Shown in pieces: positions 1 through 6,936 of a DNA stretch of 6,936 nucleotides. Numbering within the stretch: the stretch's first letter is position 1; every line of letters starts with the position of its first letter. Where the stretch lies: positions 1 through 6,936 of the forward strand of contig SEDG01000121.1 of the NCBI GenBank assembly GCA_004295885.1. Reading direction: 5' to 3'. The position numbers were made by a program, and so were the translations under genes. The notes under the pieces are model-generated. The model had not been told where the DNA came from and did not search any database. It was given only the letters and a program-made list of their open reading frames with translations. This DNA is from Pedobacter sp. (GTDB lineage: Bacteria; Bacteroidota; Bacteroidia; Sphingobacteriales; Sphingobacteriaceae).

Positions 1-1436
1 CCTGTAATAGCTGCGCTTGAATTATTAATCAGTGGTTTAGAAAAAGTAGATGTGGCGCCATCGCTATTTGTACCCATACTAGTAACTTTCCCCGTAACAG
101 CACCATTATAACTCCAGTTTCCTGCGGCATCTGTTAAAAGGGTTGCAAACCAAGTTTTGCCTTGGCAATCTGGGCAAGAGTCTGTATAAAATAATTCCAC
201 TTTAGAATTAGGTAAATAATTTCCGCTGACATTAGTGCTGGTGATGGTACTTATCCTAGATTGTGTAATTACCTTTCCATTTGGTATATTCTTAAAAGTG
301 ACCGCTGTATTGTTGCAATAAAAACTATTTTTTAACATACTTATGGGATAAGCAATTTCAATCAACACCCCGGTTTTATTATAGGCGATGTTGTTCGCAT
401 CAGTTATCGAATTTCCTCCAATTAGGCCTTTGTTGCAAAAATTAACATGGATTCCAGTTTCATTTCCAAAATTCTCCGTACCTAAGAGGCCAGTGCCTAT
501 TTTATTATTTGAGACAACAAATCCACCGTTCACAAAGTCAATCTCTAACCCTATTTTCTGTGCGGAAATTATATTTTTAGAAATAATAGGAACAGAAAGT
601 TGTCCATTAACATAAATCCCTATTGCTGAAGATGAAGGTATAGTTTTGGCAAGCGTTCTATCTACCCCAATTAGATTGTTTGTTATTTTAATACTTCCTT
701 CAGCAGCCGCTACCGCTATACCCTTCACCGTATTCGAGGTTATCAAATTTCCCTCTTCGGGAGTGTCTCCACCTATAACACTATTTTTTAGAAAGCTTAA
801 ATCAATTCCTGTTTCATTAGGCTGAGCATTTAGTCCATTTTCTCCCAAACCTAAAATATTAGAAGATATCTTCACATTTACCACGTCATTTCTAGGAATG
901 ATATACGGAGATAGTATTCCTGCATAATTATTATTAAAACAATTTGGTTTGCCAGGAGCCCCAATAATAACATCACTTGTGTTTAGGAGAAAGATTCCCG
1001 CTTTTTTTTCATCAACAGCCCCTAGTGGATCCGATTTAAAATTGCTAAACGACAATCCATAGATTTCAATATTTTTGGCGTTATCCAGCCTTAGCCCAGA
1101 AAAATATGGCGCTACAACTCGTACCAAATAAATTCTGATATTTGGGTTTTGCAAGATTAAGCTAGGGTCTACAGGTTGTGTAGTGCCATCAATTGTAATA
1201 TTAGAGGTGAGAATAGGAAGCTCGCTTTCTAGTGCAATGGTTAAATCGTTAACAGAGTTGCCCTGTATAGCAAAAAAGATATGATCAGTTTGAGTCGTTC
1301 CATTTTCATTTGCCAAAACTATCGCCTCACGGAGAGTACCAACGCCATCATTGGCGTTAGAAATAACAGTAAATGTGGCAGAGTTAGCACATAAATTAGC
1401 TGCAATAAAAAAGCAAAGACATAAAAACCACTTCAT
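1..1436 (-). CDS. Secreted right-handed parallel beta-helix protein with N-terminal CSLREA-like motif, C-terminus beyond the window
   Basis: Reading the minus strand from the ATG at 1436-1434 gives 478 codons without a stop, and the frame is still open at the left edge. Residues 1-20 (MKWFLCLCFFIAANLCANSA) look like a Sec signal peptide with a probable cut near Ala20. Residues 21-43 (TFTVISNANDG.GTLREAI) match the CSLREA-type N-terminal motif that precedes beta-helix domains in secreted bacterial proteins. Residues about 75-400 are Asn/Ile/Gly-rich rungs (NNLIGVD, NNKIGTG, GNSITDANN, ETGIHV) typical of a right-handed parallel beta-helix. Residues about 400-468 resemble the Ig-like module that often follows (VSGNYLPNSKVELFY, a CPDC motif at 421-424, TDAAGNWSY, ATSTFSKP). 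Such proteins in Bacteroidota commonly end in a type IX secretion or gliding-motility sorting domain; that would lie outside the window and is inference. No catalytic residues can be assigned, so the function is unknown; adhesion or polysaccharide binding is possible. The gene follows a terminator and is probably not part of the SusCD operon. Confidence 0.85.
   Translation of the reverse strand, partial: MKWFLCLCFFIAANLCANSATFTVISNANDGVGTLREAIVLANENGTTQTDHIFFAIQGNSVNDLTIALESELPILTSNITIDGTTQPVDPSLILQNPNIRIYLVRVVAPYFSGLRLDNAKNIEIYGLSFSNFKSDPLGAVDEKKAGIFLLNTSDVIIGAPGKPNCFNNNYAGILSPYIIPRNDVVNVKISSNILGLGENGLNAQPNETGIDLSFLKNSVIGGDTPEEGNLITSNTVKGIAVAAAEGSIKITNNLIGVDRTLAKTIPSSSAIGIYVNGQLSVPIISKNIISAQKIGLEIDFVNGGFVVSNNKIGTGLLGTENFGNETGIHVNFCNKGLIGGNSITDANNIAYNKTGVLIEIAYPISMLKNSFYCNNTAVTFKNIPNGKVITQSRISTITSTNVSGNYLPNSKVELFYTDSCPDCQGKTWFATLLTDAAGNWSYNGAVTGKVTSMGTNSDGATSTFSKPLINNSSAAIT
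333..866 (-). repeat. Three diverged tandem protein repeats of about 57-61 residues inside the beta-helix gene
   Basis: At the protein level three consecutive units can be aligned by eye: residues 191-251 (starts SSNILGLGENG), 252-308 (starts TNNLIGVDR) and 309-368 (starts SNNKIGTGLLG). Each has the order [ST]NN.IG, a variable loop, a GI[DYH][LV] strand, a second turn containing an NxI element, and a G[ILV][AEL][VI] strand. A fourth, degenerate start is seen at residues 369-380 (KNSFYCNNTAV). The DNA of the units has diverged, so this is an old structural repeat of beta-helix rungs rather than a recent tandem duplication. Boundaries are approximate. Confidence 0.55.
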
Positions 1437-1454
1437 TTTCAAATTTCAAGATAC

Positions 1455-1486
1455 AAAAAAACCAAGCCAATTAATTGGCTTGGTTT
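1455..1486 (-). terminator. Intrinsic terminator of the susC-susD-DUF4397 operon
   Basis: A perfect inverted repeat spans 1459-1486, with 12-base arms (1459-1470 and 1475-1486; core CCAAGCCAA/TTGGCTTGG) around a TTAA loop. On the minus strand the stem runs into seven consecutive T residues (1461-1455, the first three of them within the stem), the layout of a rho-independent terminator. It begins 20 bases after the stop codon of the DUF4397 lipoprotein gene, exactly where the operon should end. On the plus strand the stem is followed by AAAAA rather than T, so it should act only in the minus direction. Confidence 0.88.
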
Positions 1487-1506
1487 AAAAACATGCAATA
1501 ATTTAA

Positions 1507-2307
1507 TTAGTACTGAAAGGTTGTGTAGCTACCTGTAGTTAATGGATAGGTCGTATTACCCAAAACACCCCTTATATAAATGGTATAGGCTCTTCCTTTA
1601 GTAAAAGTAAAATTAGCTGAAGACGTTAAGGCTACTCCAGTTAAGCTATCATATAGTGCCAAAGCATTAACCGGTGCTATGCCATTGCCAGGCATCGGTA
1701 TTTCTGCAAATTTGGAAGCAGCCCCATAAGCGACATTAGTAGCAATTTTGCTCATTGTGCTTGTTTTAACTAAATCCAAATTTGGACTACCGCTATACAT
1801 ATTTACAAATCGCAAAAATATTTTCGCTGTGTCTAATGCAGGCCTAATATCTTCAATCATTAAGATAGGACCAACAGATTTGTTGGTTGCACTATAAACA
1901 CCAGAAGTAAATAAAGTGTAATACTTGCCTGCAACTGGGGTAATTGTTGTATTCAATACTTCCAAATTGGCATCAATCGTTAACGAAGGTATAGTTTTAG
2001 CCGTTAATTTTCTAGCACCCGGTGCTGTCGTAGCATAACCAAAGTCTGGATATAAACTCGTTGCAGTAGCATAATTGTAACCTGAATTTTCAACTCCAGA
2101 TGAGGACAATGCGGAACTAAATTTAGCCCCATCTACGTAGTAATTGATAAAAGGGCTCCCAGGCGTTACGTTTAAAATTTTTAAATAGGAATATTTAGGG
2201 TCACCTAAAGCAACTTTTTCATACTCTGTTGTTTCTACTAATGTACCTTTTTCGCAGGCCGCAAACGAAACTGAGCAGGCCAGAATGATATATAATAATT
2301 TTTTCAT
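1507..2307 (-). CDS. DUF4397 domain-containing lipoprotein, third gene of the SusCD operon
   Basis: The product is a 266-residue protein starting MKKLLYIILACSVSFAACEK. It has a lipoprotein signal peptide with a lipobox (FAAC) and the acylated Cys at residue 18, so it should be membrane-anchored, probably at the outer membrane. The rest resembles DUF4397 twice. Residues about 39-137 open with YLKILNVTPGSPFINYYVDG and close with AGKYYTLFTSGV. Residues about 161-249 open with FLRFVNMYSGSPNLDLV, continue through NVAYGAASKFAEIP, and close with KGRAYTIYIRGV. DUF4397 is a beta-sandwich-like domain of unknown function found in surface and secreted proteins. The gene starts 14 bases after the susD stop, with the A-rich leader ATTAAAAAAAGAAA and no Shine-Dalgarno sequence, and is followed by a terminator, so it is very probably co-transcribed with susCD. 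Its position matches that of SusE/SusF-like accessory surface proteins. A role in binding substrate or stabilising the complex is inference; no enzyme motif is visible. Confidence 0.9.
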   Translation of the reverse strand: MKKLLYIILACSVSFAACEKGTLVETTEYEKVALGDPKYSYLKILNVTPGSPFINYYVDGAKFSSALSSSGVENSGYNYATATSLYPDFGYATTAPGARKLTAKTIPSLTIDANLEVLNTTITPVAGKYYTLFTSGVYSATNKSVGPILMIEDIRPALDTAKIFLRFVNMYSGSPNLDLVKTSTMSKIATNVAYGAASKFAEIPMPGNGIAPVNALALYDSLTGVALTSSANFTFTKGRAYTIYIRGVLGNTTYPLTTGSYTTFQY

Positions 2308-2321
2308 TTTCTTTTTTTTAA

Positions 2322-3872
2322 TTAAGGTTCAGTAAACCACATTTTTACTGTATGGTAATCAACTTTGTCTGCTCCAATCGTTTTCAAAGCGGCTGTATTC
2401 CATAAATATTCAGAATTATACCTCGGTCTAACCCTTTGTGCTGGCTTACCTCCATTATCTGAGAAAAATGAAGACGGGAAAAAGTAAGTGTTTAAATATG
2501 GATTATTTCCTTTACTATCACCGACATTGTAATTATACTTACGTAAATCGCTCCATGTTTCAACAAAACCATAAGCGTATAATGCTAAATACTTTTGTAA
2601 CATGATATCTTTTAACGTTAAACTAGCAGCTGTTTGTCTAACAGATGCACTTGTCATATAAGCTGTTTTTTCTGCAGGGGTAATCACCGTCCCTAATGCA
2701 CTTACAAAATCTATACTTGCCGAGATACCATTTTGGTAAGCAGTCAACGCTACGTCTGCCTTACCTGACCTAAAGGCTGCTTCAGCCTTTATGAACTGCA
2801 TTTCCGCATAAGTCATAATTGGAAAACTTGCATTGTCTTTGAATAAGTACTTACCTAAACCAGCTCCCGGATTTACCCCCCCTAAAACACCATAAAGGTT
2901 AGGGATTTGATTTTTAGCAGCGACTGTACCAGCATCCGCAGAATTAGGTGCTGTTCCTCGGAATACTCCATCTGCAGAAGCAGTAATCATATTGTTTCTA
3001 CGAGGATCGATTACTGTACCGGCCGCACCTGTAAAATAAGTTCCATCTAACAAGCCCACAATGATTCTTGTTTGACGGTAGGCATTTAGATTTGCCCTCA
3101 AGGGGCCGAAGAAATTTCCATTTGCAGCTGTACTCCCTGTGTTAGGAACGAGAAAGTTATCAGCATTACTAGCTAAAGATTTGTCTACATATTCGATCAC
3201 TTTCGCAGGATCATAAGTAGCTTTATTGATTAAATTACTTGCATTTCTAGCCAAGATGCCATAGTTGAATTTAATCCATTTTGCTGCATCGCCGCTGTAA
3301 GCTAAATCAAAACCTACCATTTTTGCAGGTGTACCCGCACCATCAGTTCTGCTAAAGTTCTTGATCGATTCATTTGCTAATCGAACTACTTCTGCATAAA
3401 CTTCTGGTTGTGGATCATAGTCAAAAACAAAACGGTTGGGTTCATAAGCCTGCTTCAAGATAATGTCTCCATGGTAATCAGTAGTAACTTGCCATGACCA
3501 AGCTTTTAATGCCTGTGCTAATCCTACATAATTCCATTCTTGTCTTTTCTCGCTATCCTCAATAATTAGGTTTAAGTTGGCGCCTAAGCCGTAGTAATTA
3601 GTTCTCCAAATTTCGCCTAAGGCATCACTTCCGACAAGCCAACCATGAGTTTCACCAACATTTACCGCTCCCCCGAAATATTGAATTGTACCTCCTAAGT
3701 ACCTTGAATCAAACTGAATTCCACGTTCCATTTGTGCAAACAAAGGAGGTGTTAAGGTTTTGCTTTCTGGATCCTGAGGAGTAGCCGGATCGGTATTTAT
3801 GTCGAAATACTTTTTACATCCGGAAAATATAATTGCAGAAGCAATTAACATTAAATATATCTTTTTCATCAT
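2322..3872 (-). CDS. SusD/RagB-family substrate-binding outer-membrane lipoprotein (SusD-like_2 type)
   Basis: This is the surface lid protein of a SusCD pair: it captures the substrate outside the cell and closes over the SusC barrel. I place the start at 3872 (MMKKIYLMLIASAIIFSGCKK, 516 residues) because it gives a compact signal peptide with the lipobox FSGC and acylated Cys19. An in-frame ATG at 3893 would add MLDFNLK and overlap the end of susC by 14 bases; the ATG at 3869 is also possible. Family signs are KYFDINTDPATPQ just after the lipid anchor, SGDAAKWIKFNYGILARNA near residue 193, DPRRNNM near 289, and FPIMTYAEMQFIKAEAAFR near 350, which is the conserved helical core. Length and motifs fit the SusD-like_2 branch, which contains many pairs of unknown substrate and is not restricted to starch. 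The gene is tightly coupled to susC upstream and the DUF4397 gene downstream. No truncation or frameshift is seen. Confidence 0.95.
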   Translation of the reverse strand: MMKKIYLMLIASAIIFSGCKKYFDINTDPATPQDPESKTLTPPLFAQMERGIQFDSRYLGGTIQYFGGAVNVGETHGWLVGSDALGEIWRTNYYGLGANLNLIIEDSEKRQEWNYVGLAQALKAWSWQVTTDYHGDIILKQAYEPNRFVFDYDPQPEVYAEVVRLANESIKNFSRTDGAGTPAKMVGFDLAYSGDAAKWIKFNYGILARNASNLINKATYDPAKVIEYVDKSLASNADNFLVPNTGSTAANGNFFGPLRANLNAYRQTRIIVGLLDGTYFTGAAGTVIDPRRNNMITASADGVFRGTAPNSADAGTVAAKNQIPNLYGVLGGVNPGAGLGKYLFKDNASFPIMTYAEMQFIKAEAAFRSGKADVALTAYQNGISASIDFVSALGTVITPAEKTAYMTSASVRQTAASLTLKDIMLQKYLALYAYGFVETWSDLRKYNYNVGDSKGNNPYLNTYFFPSSFFSDNGGKPAQRVRPRYNSEYLWNTAALKTIGADKVDYHTVKMWFTEP

Positions 3873-3879
3873 TTTCAAA

Positions 3880-6800
3880 TTAAAATCCAACATTTATACC
3901 AAACGAATATGTTTTTGGCAACCCGAATGAACCAAAATCGATACCGGTACCGCCGGTGCCACCCGAAGCCGCACTTAAACCATTAACTGATGGATCTACG
4001 CCCTTATAATTAGAAATTAGCAATAAGTCAGTCCCTGTCGCAAAGATACTTGCTGTTTTAAACACCTTACTCGAAGTAAATAATGTTTTAGGAAGGTTAT
4101 ATCTTAAGGTAACCTCTTTTAATCTAACCCAGTTGATATCTTTCTCAATAAAATCCCTAACATTATAGAATGTTGAATAGTAAGAAGTAGTGATATATGG
4201 AACTACAACGATATTATTTGGTGTAGGATTAGCGCTATTTTCTAAACCATCTCGCATTACTCCCGCAATAATTCTTGGCTCTTCGCGATCTAAGGACAAC
4301 TTAGACATCCCACGAGCATATAAATAGGCTTCTGTTGCATTATAAATATCACCACCTTTGCGAATATCCATTAAGAAATTTAAATTAAAGTTCTTGTATG
4401 TAAAACTGTTGTTTATACCCAATCCAAAGTCTGGAGCAGCATCACCCATTGGCGTAAAGTTTGTATCCTTAATTGGCATGCCATTAACAGGATTTATTAA
4501 AGTTTGGCCATTTTTATTCCTCAAATAATCATTTCCAGCAAGAGCAGAAACTGAGTTGCCCACAAAATACTGCTTTCTAACGTTATCAGCCAACCAGCTG
4601 TCAGATACATAGAATGTTTCTTGGTCGCCCGGTAAAGATTTTATTTCACCTCGCTGCCTAGTTACGTTAGCAGTAATATCCCATGAAAAATCTTTTTTCA
4701 AAATTGGTGTTCCCTTAACAGTCAATTCAAATCCTCTATTTTTTATGACCCCACTATTAATGTAGGCTAAGATAGCACCTGTTGCGTAACTTAAACGAGG
4801 AGCAGTAATTTGTCCATCACTTTTGGTAAAGTAATAAGAAAAGTTCATTGATAATCTATTTTTTAGGAATGATAAATCCATACCTAAATCTGTAGTCGTA
4901 GTAAACTCCGCTTCTAAATCAGGATTACCTAAAGTCACATCTGTAGCAAAACCGCCTCCTGTTGTAGTTTGAGCGATTAGCCTAGTTTTCTTGATATACG
5001 CATATCGCGAATCTTTACCACCTTGGCCCCAAGATGCTCTGAATTTACCTTCTGACAACCAGCTTATATTTTTGAAAACTGGCAATTCAGTGAATACAAA
5101 ACTCAGTGCAGTTGCAGGATAAAAGAATCCCACGTCTCCTGGACTTAAAGTAGAAGAGAAATCTTGACGACCAGTTAAAGTTAAATATAACATATCTGCA
5201 TAGCCAAGTTCAGCCTGTGCAAAAGCCCCCATTTTTCGCTTATAAACGTCAGAAAACTGAACTCTTTGTGTTGTAGGATCGGTATTGTTCATACTAAAGA
5301 ATCCGGATTGATAAAACCTGGTGCCAAATTGAGCTGTGGTTTGATCCCTATCATCGTTAATATCATAACCTAAAGTTAATCTAGGCGAAAATTTACCAAA
5401 TGTTTTCTTCGCATTAACTACAAATGTTCCATTATATAATATCTTATTTTCTGAAAATGTATTTAAGCCTCCACCCACATACGCTGTAGAAGCAACATTT
5501 GCCCTATAAGCCTCTGGATGATAACCACTCAAACCTTGCATTGTGTATATGTCCACACCAGCCTTCATACTAATGTTTAACCATGAAAGAGGTTTGTAAT
5601 CAATGCCGTAGTTACCAATGATACGAGACAACTTATCCCAATTCGGGTTGTTTTCCATAGCCCATAAAGGATTATCTAACTCAGCACTTAATGATCCCGT
5701 GATTGTTCTTCTTGCACCAGTTGATGTGTATCTATTTCTAATGTCATCTATTACCGGCCAAGTTAAAACGCTGATCATTGGACTAGCTTCACCTTTAAAT
5801 GTTTTATTCGTTTTAGATGAAATCAAATTGAATGAACCATTCATAGAAATCTTTGAGCTAATTTTAGATGTCCCAGTTAACCTCGCATTGATGCTGTTAA
5901 AATCAGTTCCTTCGATTACACCATTCTGTTTAGTATAGCTAACACTACTTCTTACAGACAATGCTTCTGTACCTCCAGCAACAGACGCATTATGCCTTTG
6001 GGTAAAACCTGTTTTATAAAATGCTCCAAGATTATCATATCGCTGAAATTTTTCAGGATATCTAGCACCAAAATAGGTTCTCGTTCTAATCTCTTCGTCA
6101 AATATACCTCCTGCACCACCCCCATACACAGTTTGAACGTCTGGGAAACGATAAGCATTATCAAATTTAAATACATTATTATAAGCAACAGTTGCTTTAC
6201 CTGCTTTAGCTTTTTTAGTAGTAATCACTACAGCACCAGATGCACCTTGTGTACCATATAAAGCCGCAGCTTCTGGCCCTTTCAAGATAGTTAATGATTC
6301 AATATCTTCTGGATTAATGTCCATACCCCTATTTCCGTAATCGTTTTGACGGTTAAAAGTTCCTTGACCTACTAGGTTATACTCACTAAAAGTATTATTT
6401 GAAATAGGTAATCCATCAATTACAAATAAAGGCTGATTATCTCCATCTAACGAAACAGCTCCACGAATAATAATCGAAGATGAAGCGCCAGGCGTACCAT
6501 TAGTTGGGGTAACAGTTATACCTGCCACACGGCCTTGCAATGCGTTAATAAAGTTTTCTCGTTGACTGCCTGCAATTTCTGCTCCACCAACTGTCTGTGC
6601 ATCATATCCTAATGATCTTTTGGTACGTTCAATACCTTGTGCAGTTACAACAACCTCATTCAATTTGTTGGTGTCTGAATTTAGCGCCACGTCAATCACA
6701 GTACTCGAACCAACTGTTCTCTCTTGAGTAATTAACCCTAAATACACAAACTGCAGTACATCTCCTGCTTTTGTTTTAATAGAATAAGTTCCTGTTGTAC

Positions 6801-6936
6801 TTGTTTGAACAGCATAAGCCGTCCCTTTAATTTTTACAGAAGCACCTGGAATGGGCAATCCATCTTCTGAAGAAGTTATTTTTCCAGTAACAGTTACCTG
6901 TTGAGCCATCACGTGGATAGCGGTTAGAAAAATGCC
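3880..6936 (-). CDS. SusC/RagA-family TonB-linked outer-membrane transporter, extreme N-terminus beyond the window
   Basis: This TonB-dependent barrel imports an oligomer (glycan or peptide, not determinable here) together with the SusD-type lipoprotein encoded next. 1018 codons lie in the window. The frame is open to the right edge, where GIFLTAIHVMA reads as the end of a signal peptide cut before QQ; the real start is therefore upstream and the GTG/ATG at 6912/6909 is not a start. Numbering from the first codon in the window: residues about 14-88 are a carboxypeptidase-regulatory-like beta-sandwich (VTGKITSSEDGLPIPGASV). Residues 91-109 are the SusC/RagA linker with the TonB-box region (KLNEVVVTAQGIERTKRS). 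Residues about 110-245 are the plug (IIIRGAVS, PLFVIDGLPISN, NPEDIESLTILKGPEAAALYG). The rest is the beta-barrel, ending in YSFGINVGF with a terminal Phe as expected for barrel assembly. No STN domain is present, so sigma/anti-sigma signalling through this protein is unlikely. The operon promoter must lie to the right of the window. Confidence 0.96.
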   Translation of the reverse strand, partial: GIFLTAIHVMAQQVTVTGKITSSEDGLPIPGASVKIKGTAYAVQTSTTGTYSIKTKAGDVLQFVYLGLITQERTVGSSTVIDVALNSDTNKLNEVVVTAQGIERTKRSLGYDAQTVGGAEIAGSQRENFINALQGRVAGITVTPTNGTPGASSSIIIRGAVSLDGDNQPLFVIDGLPISNNTFSEYNLVGQGTFNRQNDYGNRGMDINPEDIESLTILKGPEAAALYGTQGASGAVVITTKKAKAGKATVAYNNVFKFDNAYRFPDVQTVYGGGAGGIFDEEIRTRTYFGARYPEKFQRYDNLGAFYKTGFTQRHNASVAGGTEALSVRSSVSYTKQNGVIEGTDFNSINARLTGTSKISSKISMNGSFNLISSKTNKTFKGEASPMISVLTWPVIDDIRNRYTSTGARRTITGSLSAELDNPLWAMENNPNWDKLSRIIGNYGIDYKPLSWLNISMKAGVDIYTMQGLSGYHPEAYRANVASTAYVGGGLNTFSENKILYNGTFVVNAKKTFGKFSPRLTLGYDINDDRDQTTAQFGTRFYQSGFFSMNNTDPTTQRVQFSDVYKRKMGAFAQAELGYADMLYLTLTGRQDFSSTLSPGDVGFFYPATALSFVFTELPVFKNISWLSEGKFRASWGQGGKDSRYAYIKKTRLIAQTTTGGGFATDVTLGNPDLEAEFTTTTDLGMDLSFLKNRLSMNFSYYFTKSDGQITAPRLSYATGAILAYINSGVIKNRGFELTVKGTPILKKDFSWDITANVTRQRGEIKSLPGDQETFYVSDSWLADNVRKQYFVGNSVSALAGNDYLRNKNGQTLINPVNGMPIKDTNFTPMGDAAPDFGLGINNSFTYKNFNLNFLMDIRKGGDIYNATEAYLYARGMSKLSLDREEPRIIAGVMRDGLENSANPTPNNIVVVPYITTSYYSTFYNVRDFIEKDINWVRLKEVTLRYNLPKTLFTSSKVFKTASIFATGTDLLLISNYKGVDPSVNGLSAASGGTGGTGIDFGSFGLPKTYSFGINVGF

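Noticed and set aside
388..615. Plus-strand 75-residue open frame
   Set aside because: It lies wholly opposite the beta-helix gene, its proline- and phenylalanine-rich translation resembles no family I recognise, and the antisense frame has clear protein-family motifs.
1437..1454. Possible Bacteroidota -7 promoter box (TATCTTGA on the minus strand) just before the beta-helix gene
   Set aside because: It matches the TAnnTTTG consensus poorly, lies only a few bases before the ATG, and has no TTG element at the expected distance.
1459..1486. The perfect palindrome as a protein-binding operator or transposon end
   Set aside because: The T-run on the minus strand directly after the stem and its place just past the last stop codon of the operon are explained better by an intrinsic terminator; there is no matching second copy or target duplication in the window.
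5618..5938. Plus-strand 106-residue open frame
   Set aside because: It is antisense to the SusC barrel region, whose frame is intact and family-typical; this is a shadow frame.
5952..6261. Short overlapping open frames on both strands (5952-6188 minus, 5992-6261 plus)
   Set aside because: Both fall inside the intact SusC coding sequence in other frames and have no recognisable features.
6907..6912. GTG at 6912 or ATG at 6909 as the susC start
   Set aside because: The frame stays open to the right edge and encodes a hydrophobic stretch (GIFLTAIHVMA) that fits the end of a signal peptide; starting here would remove the export signal an outer-membrane barrel needs.

Overview
The window looks like a piece of a Bacteroidota chromosome, most likely a Sphingobacteriaceae-type soil or aquatic member such as Pedobacter or a relative. 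This is inferred from the SusC/SusD pair, the AT-rich DNA, the A-rich leaders without clear Shine-Dalgarno sequences, and the long asparagine-rich beta-helix surface protein. I cannot name a species. All four genes lie on the minus strand, so transcription runs from the right edge to the left edge.

Reading in the direction of transcription: (1) 6936-3880 is a SusC/RagA-family TonB-dependent outer-membrane transporter, complete except for the first residues of its signal peptide, which lie beyond the right edge. (2) 3872-2322 is the partner SusD/RagB-type substrate-binding lipoprotein of the SusD-like_2 type, starting about 7 bases after the susC stop. (3) 2307-1507 is a small lipoprotein with two DUF4397-like halves, starting 14 bases after the susD stop. 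(4) A strong minus-strand intrinsic terminator at 1455-1486 closes this three-gene operon. (5) 1436-1 is a secreted right-handed parallel beta-helix protein with an N-terminal LREAI (CSLREA-like) motif. It is still open at the left edge, so its C-terminus is missing.

The first three genes form a coherent nutrient-uptake module: SusC is the barrel, SusD the lid, and the DUF4397 lipoprotein a likely accessory surface protein in the place often held by SusE/SusF-like proteins. No glycoside hydrolase, peptidase, sulfatase or regulator is visible, so the substrate cannot be read from this window. The beta-helix gene is separated from the operon by a terminator and only about 18 further bases. It is probably a separate cell-surface or secreted protein, though its expression may depend on read-through. 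No RNA gene, CRISPR array, insertion sequence or phage gene was seen, and no gene-free stretch exceeds 70 bases. The region is mostly ordinary for this phylum. The items most worth a second look are the beta-helix ORF truncated by the window edge, the two-domain DUF4397 lipoprotein, and the compact terminator/start junction.
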